Source: Comamonadaceae bacterium OTU4NAUVB1
Lineage (GTDB): Bacteria > Pseudomonadota > Gammaproteobacteria > Burkholderiales > Burkholderiaceae_C
Direction of reading: 5' to 3'
DNA: 64,000 nt
Assembly: GCA_024372625.1 (NCBI GenBank)
Contig: CP099605.1
Span: forward strand, 124,001 to 188,000
Shown: in pieces, positions 28,042 to 37,819 of the stretch
How positions within the stretch are numbered: the first letter of the stretch is position 1
Layout: every line of letters starts with the position of its first letter
Notes under the pieces: generated by a model
Seen by the model: only the letters and a program-made list of their open reading frames with translations
The model's database searches: none
Told to the model about the DNA's origin: nothing
Program-made: the position numbers and the translations under genes

Positions 28042-31000
28042 CTAGGCGGCCGCGCGCACCGGCTTGGCGCTCGCGCGCGACGCCGCCCCCTCGCCACGCC
28101 AGTCGGCCATCAGGCCCGTCCAGCGTGCGCGGGCGGCCGCGAGGTTGCGTTCCTTCACGTGGCCATAGCCGCGGATCTGGTCGGGCAGGGCGGCGATGTC
28201 CAGGGCGAGGGCGTGATTCGCGGCGTTCAGCCCGCCGAGCACTTCCTCGATGCTGGCGATGTACTCGCCGATCAGCGCGCGTTCCGTCCTGCGTTCCTCG
28301 GTGCGGCCGAACACGTCGAAGGACGTGCCACGCAGCCCCTTGAGCTTCGCCAGCACCCTGAAGCCCGTCAGCATCGACGGCCCGAACTTCTGCTTCTGCA
28401 GCTCGCCCTTGGCGTTCTTCCTGGCGATGCCGGGCGGCGCGAGGTGGTAGTTGAGTTTGAAGTCGCCCTCGAACATGCCGTTGACGCGGTCCAGGAAGGC
28501 GCGGTCCGTGTGCAGGCGCGCGACCTCGTACTCGTCCTTGTACGCCATGAGCTTGAACAGATTGCGCGCCACCGCCTCACCCAGGCCGCTGCGCCCGGGC
28601 GCAGCCGCCGCCTCGGCCTGCTGCACGCGCCCGAGGAAGGCGCGGTAGCGCTCGGCATAGGCCGCGTTCTGGTAGTCGGTCAGGAACTCGACGCGGCGCG
28701 CGACCAGGGTGTCGACCGTCTCGCGGCGCTTGAACTCGATCACCTGGCCGGGCGACACGCGCTGCTGCACCGACGCGGGGTCGTGCGCGGCGCGGCGGCC
28801 CCATTCGAAGGCGGCCTTGTTGTTGTCGATCGCGACGTCGTTGAGCTCGATGGCGCGCATGAGCGAGTCGTGCGCGAGCGGCACCCAGCCGCGCTGCCAG
28901 GCGTAGCCCAGCAGCATCGGATTGGCGTAGAGGCTGTCGCCCATGAGCGAGGTGGCGGTGGCGTCGGCGTCGAAGCCGCCCACGGCGTCGGCGCCGACGA
29001 TGCGCGCGATCTGCCCGGCGCAGTCGTCCTGCGGATTGACCCACTGGGCGTTGCGCACGAAAGCCGCCGTGGGCGCGCCGTGCGTGTTGAGCGCGACGTG
29101 CGTGCGGCCTTCGCGCAGGCGCGCCAGGGTCTCGGGGTTGACGGCCACGAGCGGATCGGCCGCCAGCACCAGGTCCGCCGCGGCGGTGCCCACGCGGGTG
29201 GTGCGGATCGATTCCTGGCGGTCGCCGATCAGCACGTGGCTCCAGGTGGCGCCGCCCTTCTGCGCGAGACCCGCCGCGTCCTGCGTGACGATGCCCCGGC
29301 CCTCGATGTGCGAGGCCATGCCCAGCAGCTGGCCGATGGTGATGACGCCCGTGCCGCCGACGCCGGCGACCACGATGCCCCAGGTCTGGCCGGCGGCGAG
29401 CGTCGGCACGGCGGGCTCGGGCAGGACCGCCATCTCACCCATCGCGGCGGTCGCCGCCGAACGCTTGGCGCGCTTCATGGTGCCGCCCTCGACGGTGACG
29501 AAGCTCGGGCAGAAGCCCTTCAAGCAGCTCATGTCCTTGTTGCAGGTGCTCTGGTTGATGGCGCGCTTGCGGCCGAACTCGGTCTCCAGCGGCTCCACCG
29601 ACAGGCAGTTGCTCTTCACGCTGCAGTCGCCGCAGCCCTCGCACACCAGCTCGTTGATGACCACGCGCTTGGCCGGATCGACGGCGGTGCCGCGCTTCCT
29701 GCGGCGGCGCTTCTCGGTGGCGCAGGTCTGGTCGTAGATGATGGCCGTGGTGCCCTTGATCTCCCGGAACTCGCGCTGGATCTCGTCGAGCAGGTCGCGG
29801 TGCTTGACGTCCGGGTCGCCGGCCACCTTCACGCCCTGGTACTTCTCGGGCTCGTCGGTGACGATGACCACCCGCACGGCGCCCTCGGCCTGCAGGCTCT
29901 GCGCGATCTGCAGCACCGAATGGCCCTCGGGCCGCTCGCCGACCTGCTGGCCGCCGGTCATGGCCACGGCGTCGTTGTAGAGGATCTTGTAGGTGATGTT
30001 CACGCCCGCCGCGATGCTCTGGCGGATGGCCAGCAGGCCGCTGTGGAAGTACGTGCCGTCGCCCAGGTTGGCGAAGATGTGCTGGTCGGTGGTGAAGGGC
30101 TGCTGGCCGACCCACGGCACGCCCTCGCCGCCCATCTGCGTGAAGCCGATGGTGGAGCGGTCCATCCAGGTCGCCATGAAGTGGCAGCCGATGCCGCCCA
30201 TGGCGCGCGAGCCTTCCGGCACCACGGTGCTGGTGTTGTGCGGACAGCCCGAGCAGAACCACGGCTGGCGGTCGGCGCCCTGCACCGCGCCGCCGGCGCC
30301 GCCGAGCTTGAGCACGTCCATCGAGCGCTCCTTGGCCTCCAGGATGGCGAGCTGGGCGTCGATGCGCGAACGCATGTCGGCGCCGGCGCGGTCGAGCAGG
30401 CCGGTCTTGCGCAGGCGCTGCGCGATGGCGCGCGCGATCAGCGCCGGATTGAGGTCGGCGTTGGCGCGCAGCAGCGTGTGCGCGGTCGGGTTGGGCATCG
30501 ACCACTCGCCGCCCGAATAGCCCTCGGCCGCGTGGACCTCGCCCTCGTCGAACTTGCCCACCACGTTCGGGCGCACGTCGGAGCGCCAGTTGTAGAGCTC
30601 TTCCTTGAGCTGGTATTCGATGACCTGGCGCTTCTCCTCGATCACCAGGATCTCCTGCAGGCCGGTGGCGAACTCGCGCGTGAGCTGCGCCTCCAGCGGC
30701 CACACCACGCCGACCTTGTGCAGCCGGATGCCGATCTGCCGGCACGCCGCGTCGTCCAGGCCCAGGTCGATCAGTGCCTGGCGGGTGTCGTTGAAGGCCT
30801 TGCCGCTGGCCATGATGCCCAGGCGGTCGTTCGGGCCCTCGACGACGTTGTGGTTCAGGCGGTTGGCGCGGATGTAGGCGAGGGCGGCGTACCACTTGTA
30901 GTGCATCAGCCGCGCCTCCTGCTCCAGCGCGTGGTCGGGCCAGCGGATGTGCAGGCCGCCCGGGGGCATCTCGAAGTCGGTGGGGATGACGATGTCGACG

Positions 31001-31689
31001 CGCTCGGGGTCGATCACGGCGGTGGCGCTGGACTCGACGATCTCCTGGATCGTCTTCATGCCCGACCACACGCCCGAGAAGCGGCTCATGGCGAAGGCGT
31101 GGATGCCCAGGTCCAGGATCTCCTGCACCGTCGCCGGGAAGAACACCGGCGTGCCGCAGGCCTTGAAGATGTGGTCGCTCTGGTGGGCGGCGGTGCTGCT
31201 CTTGGAGATGTGGTCGTCGCCGGCCACCGCGATGACGCCGCCGAATTCCGTCGTGCCGGCCATGTTGGCGTGCTTGAAGACGTCGGAGCATCGGTCCACG
31301 CCCGGGCCCTTGCCGTACCAGATGCCGAAGACGCCGTCGTAGCGGTTGGTGCCCGGGGGCGAGAAGCCCAGTTGCTGCGTGCCCCACAGCGCGGTGGCCG
31401 CCAGCTCCTCGTTCACGCCCGGCTGGAACACGATGTTCTGTGCCTTGAGGTACTTGCTGGCCTTCCACAGCGCCTGGTCGTAGCCGCCGAGCGGCGAGCC
31501 GCGGTAGCCGCTGATGAAGCCGGCCGTGTTCCTGCCCTGGCGCTGGTCGCGCAGGCGCTGGAGCATCGGCAGCTTCACGAGGGCCTGCACGCCGCTCATG
31601 AAGGCGCGGCCGTGGTCGAGCGCGTATTTGTCGTCGAGCGTGACGGTCTCGAGGGCCTTGCGGATGTGGTCGGGCAGGGGGGCGTTCAT
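28042..31689 (-). CDS. Indolepyruvate ferredoxin oxidoreductase, fused alpha-beta type
   Basis: 1215 residues from ATG 31689 (NAPLPDHIRKALETV). It decarboxylates aryl or branched 2-oxo acids to acyl-CoA using thiamine pyrophosphate, passing electrons to ferredoxin. Order: pyrimidine-type TPP domain (GFISGYRGSPLGGYD); a middle TPP domain (FCSGCPHNTSTVVPEG and NLGDGTYFHSGLLAIRQS); a cysteine cluster region (VCEGCGDCSVKSNC, then STCNKDMSCLKGFCP); and a C-terminal gamma-type domain (GVGGTGVITIGQLLGMAS). This single-chain form is common in aerobic Proteobacteria, where it serves in amino-acid breakdown. It is divergent from an Lrp/AsnC gene, a common pairing that suggests control by it. Confidence 0.92.
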   Translation of the reverse strand: MNAPLPDHIRKALETVTLDDKYALDHGRAFMSGVQALVKLPMLQRLRDQRQGRNTAGFISGYRGSPLGGYDQALWKASKYLKAQNIVFQPGVNEELAATALWGTQQLGFSPPGTNRYDGVFGIWYGKGPGVDRCSDVFKHANMAGTTEFGGVIAVAGDDHISKSSTAAHQSDHIFKACGTPVFFPATVQEILDLGIHAFAMSRFSGVWSGMKTIQEIVESSATAVIDPERVDIVIPTDFEMPPGGLHIRWPDHALEQEARLMHYKWYAALAYIRANRLNHNVVEGPNDRLGIMASGKAFNDTRQALIDLGLDDAACRQIGIRLHKVGVVWPLEAQLTREFATGLQEILVIEEKRQVIEYQLKEELYNWRSDVRPNVVGKFDEGEVHAAEGYSGGEWSMPNPTAHTLLRANADLNPALIARAIAQRLRKTGLLDRAGADMRSRIDAQLAILEAKERSMDVLKLGGAGGAVQGADRQPWFCSGCPHNTSTVVPEGSRAMGGIGCHFMATWMDRSTIGFTQMGGEGVPWVGQQPFTTDQHIFANLGDGTYFHSGLLAIRQSIAAGVNITYKILYNDAVAMTGGQQVGERPEGHSVLQIAQSLQAEGAVRVVIVTDEPEKYQGVKVAGDPDVKHRDLLDEIQREFREIKGTTAIIYDQTCATEKRRRRKRGTAVDPAKRVVINELVCEGCGDCSVKSNCLSVEPLETEFGRKRAINQSTCNKDMSCLKGFCPSFVTVEGGTMKRAKRSAATAAMGEMAVLPEPAVPTLAAGQTWGIVVAGVGGTGVITIGQLLGMASHIEGRGIVTQDAAGLAQKGGATWSHVLIGDRQESIRTTRVGTAAADLVLAADPLVAVNPETLARLREGRTHVALNTHGAPTAAFVRNAQWVNPQDDCAGQIARIVGADAVGGFDADATATSLMGDSLYANPMLLGYAWQRGWVPLAHDSLMRAIELNDVAIDNNKAAFEWGRRAAHDPASVQQRVSPGQVIEFKRRETVDTLVARRVEFLTDYQNAAYAERYRAFLGRVQQAEAAAAPGRSGLGEAVARNLFKLMAYKDEYEVARLHTDRAFLDRVNGMFEGDFKLNYHLAPPGIARKNAKGELQKQKFGPSMLTGFRVLAKLKGLRGTSFDVFGRTEERRTERALIGEYIASIEEVLGGLNAANHALALDIAALPDQIRGYGHVKERNLAAARARWTGLMADWRGEGAASRASAKPVRAAA

Positions 31690-31830
31690 CGTGGGATGTC
31701 TCCGGGTGTGGCGTGACCTCGCGGGCCTGGCTGGGGGGATCGAGGACGGCCCGGCGCGCGCGCCGCATCCCGTGATCCTTTTCAAAGTGTAGGACCGCAC
31801 CGGAGACAGGTGCTTCCATTTTTTGGCCGG

Positions 31831-31844
31831 GAAACCCTAGTTTC
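31831..31844. promoter_or_regulatory. Dyad between the oxidoreductase and Lrp genes
   Basis: GAAAC-CCTA-GTTTC is a perfect 5-bp dyad about 30 bases before the Lrp start and 140 bases before the oxidoreductase start. A second, overlapping symmetric element (TTCTGGAA) follows. Candidate binding site for the divergent Lrp-type regulator. Confidence 0.35.
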
Positions 31845-31873
31845 TGGAAGATCCTTTCTTAAGATGCCCGCTT

Positions 31874-32353
31874 ATGGAAAGCATCGACAAGTTTGACCTC
31901 GCCATCCTGAAAGAGCTCCAGGACGACGGCCGCCTCACCAACGCCGAGCTGGCCCAGCGCGTGGGCCTGTCGGCCGCGCCATGCTGGCGCCGCGTGCGCG
32001 CGCTGGAGGAGTCCGGCTTCATCAAGGGCTACCACGCCGAGATCGATCGCCGCAAGATCGGCCTGGGCGTGCTGGCCTTCGTGCGGCTGGACACCGAGCG
32101 CGCTAACAGCGAGGTCACCCGCAAGATCGAGGAGGCGATCCGCAGGCTGCCCGAGATCGTCGCCTGCCACTACATCAGCGGCACCGGCATGTTCGAGCTG
32201 CAGGTGGTGGCCCAGGACCTGGACGCCTTCTCGCGCTTCGCGCTCAACAGCCTGATGAACCTGCCCAACGTGAAGGACCTGCACACCAGTTTTTCGCTGG
32301 GGGAGGTGAAGTCGGGGGCGGCGCTGCCGCTGGGGCACCTCGCGGTGAAGTGA
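31874..32353 (+). CDS. Lrp/AsnC family transcriptional regulator
   Basis: 159 residues. An N-terminal helix-turn-helix (DLAILKELQDDGRLTNAELAQRVGLSAAPCWRRVRAL, residues about 5-45) is followed by the RAM ligand domain with VACHYISGTGMFELQVV. This is typical of regulators that sense an amino acid and form octamers. It is divergent from the indolepyruvate oxidoreductase, so it probably controls that gene in response to an aromatic or branched amino acid, which is inferred from position. The stop is 23 bases before the MFS gene. Confidence 0.92.
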   Translation: MESIDKFDLAILKELQDDGRLTNAELAQRVGLSAAPCWRRVRALEESGFIKGYHAEIDRRKIGLGVLAFVRLDTERANSEVTRKIEEAIRRLPEIVACHYISGTGMFELQVVAQDLDAFSRFALNSLMNLPNVKDLHTSFSLGEVKSGAALPLGHLAVK

Positions 32354-32376
32354 CCTCGGGCCACAATGCATCCCCG

Positions 32377-33999
32377 ATGCCGCCCCTCTCCCCCGAAGAA
32401 TCCCCCATCCCCCCGATGCGCGCCGAGCCGCCCCGCATCGGCGCCCTGGTGCCGCTCAAGCTGCCCGTCTTCCGCATGCTGTGGACCACCTGGCTGATCG
32501 CCAACGTGTGCATGTGGATGAACGACGTGGCGGCGGCCTGGATGATGACCTCGCTGACCACCTCGCCGATCTGGGTGGCGCTGGTCCAGACGGCCTCCAC
32601 GCTGCCGGTGTTCCTGCTGGGGCTGCCCAGCGGCGCGCTGGCCGACATCCTCGACCGGCGGCGCTGGCTGATGGCCACGCAGTTCTGGCTGGCCGGCGTG
32701 GCGATCGTGCTGTGCGGCGCGGTCGCCCTGGGCTGGATGACCGCGCCGCTGCTGCTGGCGCTGACCTTCTTCAACGGCATCGGCCTGGCGATGCGCTGGC
32801 CGGTGTTCTCGGCCATCGTGCCCGAACTGGTGCCGCGTCCCCAGCTTCCCGCCGCGCTCGGTCTCAACGGCATCGCGATGAACGCCTCGCGCATCATCGG
32901 CCCGCTGGTCGCGGGCATGCTCATCGCGAGCGCGGGGTCGCTGTGGGTGTTCGTGCTCAACGCGGTGCTGTCGGTGGCCTCGGGCTTCATCGTGCTGCGC
33001 TGGCGGCGCGAGCACACGCCCAACCCGCTCGGGCGCGAACGGCTGGTCGGCGCGATGCGCGTGGGCGTGCAGTTCGTGCGCCAGTCGCAGCGCATGCGCG
33101 CGGTGCTCGCGCGTGTCTCGCTGGCCTTCCTGCACTCGACGGCGCTGCTCGCCCTGCTGCCCCTGCTCGCGCGTGGCCTGCAGGGCGGTGGCGCCGGCAC
33201 GTTCACCCTGCTGCTCGCGGCGATGGGCGGGGGCGCCATCGTGGCGGTGCTGTTCCTGCCGCGCCTGCGCCAAGCCTACGGGCGCGACGCGCTGGTGCTG
33301 CGCGGCACGCTGCTGCAGTCGGTCTCGACCGCGGCCATGGCGCTCGCGCCCAACGCGTGGCTGGCGGTGCCGGCCATGATGCTGTCGGGCATGGCCTGGA
33401 TCACGGTGGCCAACTCGCTGGCGGTCTCGGCCCAGCTCGCGCTGCCCGACTGGGTGCGCGCACGCGGCATGTCGACCTACCAGATGGCCATCATGGGCGC
33501 GAGCGCGCTGGGCGCCGCGCTGTGGGGCCAGATCGCCACGATCGGCACCCTGCAGGCGAGCCTGCTGATCGCCTCGGTCAGCGGCGTGCTGACGATGCTG
33601 CTGGCGTTGCGCTTCGTGGTGGACGGCGGCGTCGACGACGACGTGAGTCCGGCGCACGCCGGCTGGGCCGACGCGCCCGCGCACGCGCCGACCGGCGAGG
33701 GCCGGCTCGTGATCACGGTCGAATACCTCATCGACCCGGCGCGCGCCGCCGCCTTCCAGGACGTGATGCAGGAGACGCGCCGCACGCGCCTGAGCGAGGG
33801 GGCGATCGGCTGGGAACTGCTGCACGACATCGCCGAGCCGGGCCGCTACCTGGAGCAGATCGTCGATCCGTCCTGGACCGACCACCTGCGCCGCTTCCAG
33901 CGCGCCACCGCCGCCGACCTGGCCCTGCGCGAGCGGCGCCTGGCCTTCCACATCGGCGAGGCGCGGCCGGTCGTCACGCGCTACGTGGTCAGGCGCTGA
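32377..33999 (+). CDS. MFS transporter (EntS-like) with a C-terminal ferredoxin-like domain
   Basis: 540 residues from ATG 32377; ATG 32416 is an alternative. Residues 20-410 form an MFS_3-type exporter of about 12 helices ([21 protein letters not shown] start, [17 protein letters not shown] loop). After the last helix, residues about 440-535 make a soluble domain ([20 protein letters not shown] and [18 protein letters not shown]) resembling the dimeric alpha-beta barrel seen in antibiotic-monooxygenase-like proteins. This fusion is a known MFS_3 architecture. The substrate is unknown; relatives export siderophores or drugs. Its 3' end overlaps the convergent otnI gene by 11 bases. Confidence 0.88.
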   Translation: MPPLSPEESPIPPMRAEPPRIGALVPLKLPVFRMLWTTWLIANVCMWMNDVAAAWMMTSLTTSPIWVALVQTASTLPVFLLGLPSGALADILDRRRWLMATQFWLAGVAIVLCGAVALGWMTAPLLLALTFFNGIGLAMRWPVFSAIVPELVPRPQLPAALGLNGIAMNASRIIGPLVAGMLIASAGSLWVFVLNAVLSVASGFIVLRWRREHTPNPLGRERLVGAMRVGVQFVRQSQRMRAVLARVSLAFLHSTALLALLPLLARGLQGGGAGTFTLLLAAMGGGAIVAVLFLPRLRQAYGRDALVLRGTLLQSVSTAAMALAPNAWLAVPAMMLSGMAWITVANSLAVSAQLALPDWVRARGMSTYQMAIMGASALGAALWGQIATIGTLQASLLIASVSGVLTMLLALRFVVDGGVDDDVSPAHAGWADAPAHAPTGEGRLVITVEYLIDPARAAAFQDVMQETRRTRLSEGAIGWELLHDIAEPGRYLEQIVDPSWTDHLRRFQRATAADLALRERRLAFHIGEARPVVTRYVVRR

Positions 34000-34825
34000 G
34001 CACGTCCGGGGCGTCACGGGTGCCGCGCGGCAGCCAGCCCAGCCCGTCGGTGGTGCCGCCCGGCACGGCGCCGCGCCGCGGTCGGTATTCGCAGCCGACC
34101 CAGCCGTCCCAGCCGCACTGCGCCGACACCTCGTCGATGACGTCGAACAGGTAGCGGTGGTTCAGCTCGCCGACGTCGGGCTCGTGGCGCTCGGGCACGC
34201 CGGCGATCTGCAGGTGGCCCACCTGGCCGGTGGGCAGGTAGCGGCGCAGCTTCATCGCCACGTCGCCCTCGACGATCTGGCAGTGGTAGAGGTCCATCTG
34301 CACCTTGACGTTGGGCGCGCCGACGGCCTCGACGAGGCGGTGCGCCTGGTCCTGGCGGTTGAGGAGGAACCCCGGGATGTCGCGCGTGTTGATGGGCTCC
34401 AGCAGCAGGTCGCGTCCACGCGGGCGCGCCGCCTCGGCCGCCCGGCGCAGGTTGTCGACGTAGAGCGCCTCGGCGTCGGCGCGGTCGAGCCCGGCCGGCA
34501 GCAGGCCGGCCATCACGTGGATGCGCGGGCAGTCGAGCGCGTCCGCGTAGTCGAGCGCGCGCTCGATGCCGTCGTGGAACTCCCGTTCGCGCCCCGGCAG
34601 GCAGGCCAGGCCGCGCTCGCCGCCGTGCCAGTCGCCGGGCGGGCCGTTGAAGAGCACCTGGCGCAGGCCGTTCGCCCGCAGCCGCGCGGCGAGCTCCGGC
34701 GCGGCGAACTCGTAGGGAAAGAGGTACTCGACGGCCTGGAAGCCGTCCCGTGCCGCCGCCTCGAAGCGGTCGAGGAAGTCGAGTTCCGGGTAGAGCATGG
34801 ACAGGTTGGCGGCGAAACGGGGCAT
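33989..34825 (-). CDS. otnI: 2-oxo-tetronate isomerase OtnI
   Basis: 278 residues. A TIM-barrel sugar-isomerase of the hydroxypyruvate-isomerase type: opening [20 protein letters not shown]; metal and substrate residues in [25 protein letters not shown] and GCEYRPR. On its own it could be Hyi, but placed last in an operon with LtnD, OtnK and OtnC it is best read as OtnI. That enzyme converts 2-oxo-tetronate to 3-oxo-tetronate. Start ATG 34825 is 25 bases downstream of the otnC stop. Its end overlaps the MFS gene on the other strand by 11 bases. Confidence 0.88.
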   Translation of the reverse strand: MPRFAANLSMLYPELDFLDRFEAAARDGFQAVEYLFPYEFAAPELAARLRANGLRQVLFNGPPGDWHGGERGLACLPGREREFHDGIERALDYADALDCPRIHVMAGLLPAGLDRADAEALYVDNLRRAAEAARPRGRDLLLEPINTRDIPGFLLNRQDQAHRLVEAVGAPNVKVQMDLYHCQIVEGDVAMKLRRYLPTGQVGHLQIAGVPERHEPDVGELNHRYLFDVIDEVSAQCGWDGWVGCEYRPRRGAVPGGTTDGLGWLPRGTRDAPDVLSA

Positions 34826-34850
34826 GGTCGTGGGAGGTTGGGTTGCGGGA

Positions 34851-35582
34851 CTACCAGCGTGCGCCGAAGACGCGGCGCAGCTCCTCGATCCGCTCGGCGT
34901 CGAGCGGGGCCGGCTCGGCCGGCGACAGCAGCCGCAGCCGCGCCGTCTCCTCCAGCTCCTCCAGCACCGCCATCGCAGCGGCCGGCGTCTCGTGCCAGAC
35001 GTTGGGGCCCAGCCTCGTCAGCATCGCGGCGCGGATCGGCGTGCCGCGCGCGCCGTAGGCGTCGATCGCCGCGGCGACGGCGTCGGCCGCCTCCGGCGCG
35101 CCGGGGCGGTGGTAGGCGATGACCGGCACGCGGCCGACCTTCATCACGAAATAGGGCGTGAGCGCGCCCAGCAGCTCGTCCCCCGCGGGCGGCCGGGGCC
35201 GCAGGGTCAGCGCGACGCAGTGCGTGGCGTGCGTGTGGATCACGCAGGCGGTGGCGGCGTCGAAGCGCCGTGCCGCGGCGTAGATGCGCGCGTGCAGCGC
35301 GATGGTCTTGCTGGCCCGGTCGCCTCCGGTCTGGCGGCCCTGGGCGTCCAGGCGCGCGAGGCGCGCGGGATCGAGGAAACCCAGGCAGGCGTCGGTCGGC
35401 GTGATGAGGAAGCCGCCGTCGGCCAGCCGCACGCTGATGTTGCCGGCCGTGGCGTGCACGTGCCCGCGCTCGAACAGGCTGCGCCCGACGCGGCAGATCT
35501 CCTCGCGGGCGAGGTCCTCGGGCAGGGGGTCGGAGGCAGGCGGGGCGGCGGGGACGGCGGGGACGGCGGAAGTGGTGGTCAT
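34851..35582 (-). CDS. otnC: 3-oxo-tetronate 4-phosphate decarboxylase OtnC (class II aldolase family)
   Basis: 243 residues from ATG 35582, which overlaps the otnK stop (ATGA). Class II aldolase/adducin fold: [11 protein letters not shown] glycine-rich phosphate site, ITPTDACLG, and the zinc histidines in [11 protein letters not shown] with a third His in VIAYHRPG. In the pathway it splits CO2 from 3-oxo-tetronate 4-phosphate to give dihydroxyacetone phosphate. The N-terminal 20 residues are a disordered Pro/Ala stretch. The translational overlap with the kinase gene supports a shared role. Without context it could be mistaken for L-fuculose phosphate aldolase. Confidence 0.88.
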   Translation of the reverse strand: MTTTSAVPAVPAAPPASDPLPEDLAREEICRVGRSLFERGHVHATAGNISVRLADGGFLITPTDACLGFLDPARLARLDAQGRQTGGDRASKTIALHARIYAAARRFDAATACVIHTHATHCVALTLRPRPPAGDELLGALTPYFVMKVGRVPVIAYHRPGAPEAADAVAAAIDAYGARGTPIRAAMLTRLGPNVWHETPAAAMAVLEELEETARLRLLSPAEPAPLDAERIEELRRVFGARW

Positions 35583-36871
35583 GCGAGGGCGGCGAAGGCG
35601 CGGGTGAAGAAATCGACGGCGCCGAAGTTGCCGGACTTCAGCGCCAGGTGCAGGCCGGCGCCGTCGGCCGCCTCGGCCCGGGCGTGGCACCAGGGCACGC
35701 CGGGATCGATCTGCGGGCCGATCTGCAGTTGCGCGATGCCCAGCGCCTGCACGCAGGCGCCGGAGGTCTCGCCGCCCGCCACCACGAGCTGGCGCACGCC
35801 GAGCGCGACCAGGCCGCGCGCGATGGCCGCGATCGCGTCCTCGACCAGCGCGCCGGCCGCCGCCACGCCCAGGCGGTCCTGCACCGCCCGCACGGCGTCG
35901 GTGGCGGCCGTCGAATGGACCAGCACCGGCCCCCGTGCCAGCAGCGGCGCGGCCCAGGCCAGCGTCCGGGCCACCTCCGCGTCGACGCCTTCGTCGGCCA
36001 GGCGCAGCGGATCGAGCGGGCGTGCCGGCAGGCCGGCGTCGACGAAGGCACGCACCTGGGCGTTGGTGGCGAGCGAGCAGCTGCCCGAGACCACCGCCCG
36101 CGCGCCGCCGGCCGCGGGCAGGGCGCCGGCCCGCGCCGAGGGCGCGATGCCGAAGTTCGCCGGCAGCCCGATCGCCACGCCCGAGCCGGCCGTGACCAGG
36201 GGCATGTCCGCCAGCGCCGGGCCCAGGCGCAGCAGGTCGTCGTTGGACACCGCGTCGACGACGGCGAGCCCGACGCCCGCGGCGCGCAGCGCGGCGATGC
36301 GCTCGCGCACGGCCGCAGCGCCGCGCGCCACCACCGCGTGGTCGATCAGCCCGACGCGCCGCCGCGACTGCGCCTGCAGCACCCGCACCAGGTTGGCGTC
36401 GGTCATCGGCGTGAGCGGATGGTCCTTCATGCCGCTGTCGCTGAGCAGCACGTCGCCCACGAACAGGTGGCCCTTGAACACCGTGCGCCCGTTGTCCGGA
36501 AAGGCCGGCGTCGCGATCGTGAAGTCGCAGCCCAGCGCGTCCATCAGCGCCTCGGCGACCGGGCCGATGTTGCCCGTCGGCGTGGAGTCGAAGGTGGAGC
36601 AGTACTTGAAGTAGATCTGCCGCGCGCCCTGCGCCCGCAGCCAGGCGAGTGCCTCGAGCGATTGCGCCACGGCTTCGGCCGGGGCGACGGTGCGCGATTT
36701 CAGCGCCACCACGACGGCGTCGACTTCCGCCGCCAGCGGCCCGCTCGGCACGCCGATGGTCTGCACCACGCGCATGCCGGCGCGCACGAGGTTGTTGGCG
36801 AGGTCGGTCGCGCCGGTGAAGTCGTCGGCGATGCAGCCCAGGGCGATGGCGGGGGCGTCCACGGCGCTCAT
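35579..36871 (-). CDS. otnK: 3-oxo-tetronate kinase OtnK (DUF1537 / four-carbon acid sugar kinase)
   Basis: 430 residues from ATG 36871, overlapping the ltnD stop by ATGA. The N-domain signature GCIADDFTGATDLANNLVRA and KYCSTFDSTPTGNIGPVAEAL bind the sugar acid; the C-domain LVVAGGETSGACVQALG and LKSGNFGAVDFF hold the ATP site. DUF1537 proteins are kinases for acid sugars. With LtnD, OtnC and OtnI as neighbours, 3-oxo-tetronate is the likely substrate, giving its 4-phosphate. The length is normal. A much longer upstream frame runs antisense-shifted through ltnD and is not used. Confidence 0.92.
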   Translation of the reverse strand: MSAVDAPAIALGCIADDFTGATDLANNLVRAGMRVVQTIGVPSGPLAAEVDAVVVALKSRTVAPAEAVAQSLEALAWLRAQGARQIYFKYCSTFDSTPTGNIGPVAEALMDALGCDFTIATPAFPDNGRTVFKGHLFVGDVLLSDSGMKDHPLTPMTDANLVRVLQAQSRRRVGLIDHAVVARGAAAVRERIAALRAAGVGLAVVDAVSNDDLLRLGPALADMPLVTAGSGVAIGLPANFGIAPSARAGALPAAGGARAVVSGSCSLATNAQVRAFVDAGLPARPLDPLRLADEGVDAEVARTLAWAAPLLARGPVLVHSTAATDAVRAVQDRLGVAAAGALVEDAIAAIARGLVALGVRQLVVAGGETSGACVQALGIAQLQIGPQIDPGVPWCHARAEAADGAGLHLALKSGNFGAVDFFTRAFAALA

Positions 36872-37758
36872 GCCTTGCGCGCCGGCAGTTCGATGCCGGG
36901 GAAGATCTTGATGACCGCGCTGTCGTCCTCGCGCGCGAAGCCGGCGGTCGAGGCCTGCATGAACATCTGGTGCGCGGTGGAGGCCAGCGGCAGCGGGAAT
37001 TTGCTCGCGCGCGCGGTGTCGAGCACCAGGCCCAGGTCCTTCACGAAGATGTCCACCGCCGACAGCGGCGTGTAGTCGGCCGCCAGCACGTGCGCCATGC
37101 GGTTCTCGAACATCCAGCTGTTGCCCGCGCTGTGCGTGATGACCTCGTAGAGCGCGGCGGCGTCGACGCCCTCGCGCAGGCCCAGCGCCATCGCCTCGGC
37201 CGCCGCGGCGATGTGCACGCCGGCGAGCAGCTGGTTGATGATCTTGACCTTGCTGCCGGCGCCGGCCCGGTCGCCCAGGCGATAGACCTTGGCGGCCATG
37301 GCGTCGAGCAGGTCGCCGCAGCGCGCGTAGGCCGCCGGGGTGCCGGCCGTCATCATGGTCATGTCGCCGCTGGCGGCCTTGGCGGCGCCGCCGGAGATCG
37401 GCGCGTCCAGGTAGAGCACGCCGAGCGCGGCCAGCCGCGCCTCCAGCGCGATCGACCAGTTCGGGTCGACCGTCGAGCACATCACGAAGACGCTGCCGCG
37501 CGGCAGGGCGGCGGCGGCGCCGTCGGGGCCGAAGAGCACCGCCTCGGTCTGCTGCGCGTTCACGACGACCGAGACGACGACGTCGCAGCCCGCGGCCAGC
37601 TCGGCCGGCGAGGCGCAGGCCGTGCCGCCCGCCTCGGCGAAGTCGCGCGCGACCTCCGAGCGCACGTCGAAGACGCGGATCGCGTGGCCGGCACGCCGCA
37701 GCGAACGCGCCATGCCGCTTCCCATGGCCCCGAGGCCGATCAGTCCGATGGTGGTCAT
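36868..37758 (-). CDS. ltnD: L-threonate dehydrogenase LtnD (beta-hydroxyacid dehydrogenase family)
   Basis: 296 residues from ATG 37758. The NAD-binding GLIGLGAMGSGMARSL at the start, DAPISGGAAKAASGDMTMM as the substrate-binding motif and the catalytic Lys in AGSKVKIINQLLAG are the three hallmarks of the 3-hydroxyisobutyrate/tartronate-semialdehyde reductase family. In otn operons the enzyme oxidises L-threonate (or D-erythronate) at C2 to 2-oxo-tetronate. Which epimer is used cannot be read from sequence. Overlap with otnK indicates coupled translation. Confidence 0.88.
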   Translation of the reverse strand: MTTIGLIGLGAMGSGMARSLRRAGHAIRVFDVRSEVARDFAEAGGTACASPAELAAGCDVVVSVVVNAQQTEAVLFGPDGAAAALPRGSVFVMCSTVDPNWSIALEARLAALGVLYLDAPISGGAAKAASGDMTMMTAGTPAAYARCGDLLDAMAAKVYRLGDRAGAGSKVKIINQLLAGVHIAAAAEAMALGLREGVDAAALYEVITHSAGNSWMFENRMAHVLAADYTPLSAVDIFVKDLGLVLDTARASKFPLPLASTAHQMFMQASTAGFAREDDSAVIKIFPGIELPARKA

Positions 37759-37819
37759 ACAGTAATCCTTGGATCGAATGAAGAAGATGGTGCGTTCGGA
37801 GTGGACGCGGCGCAGTCCG

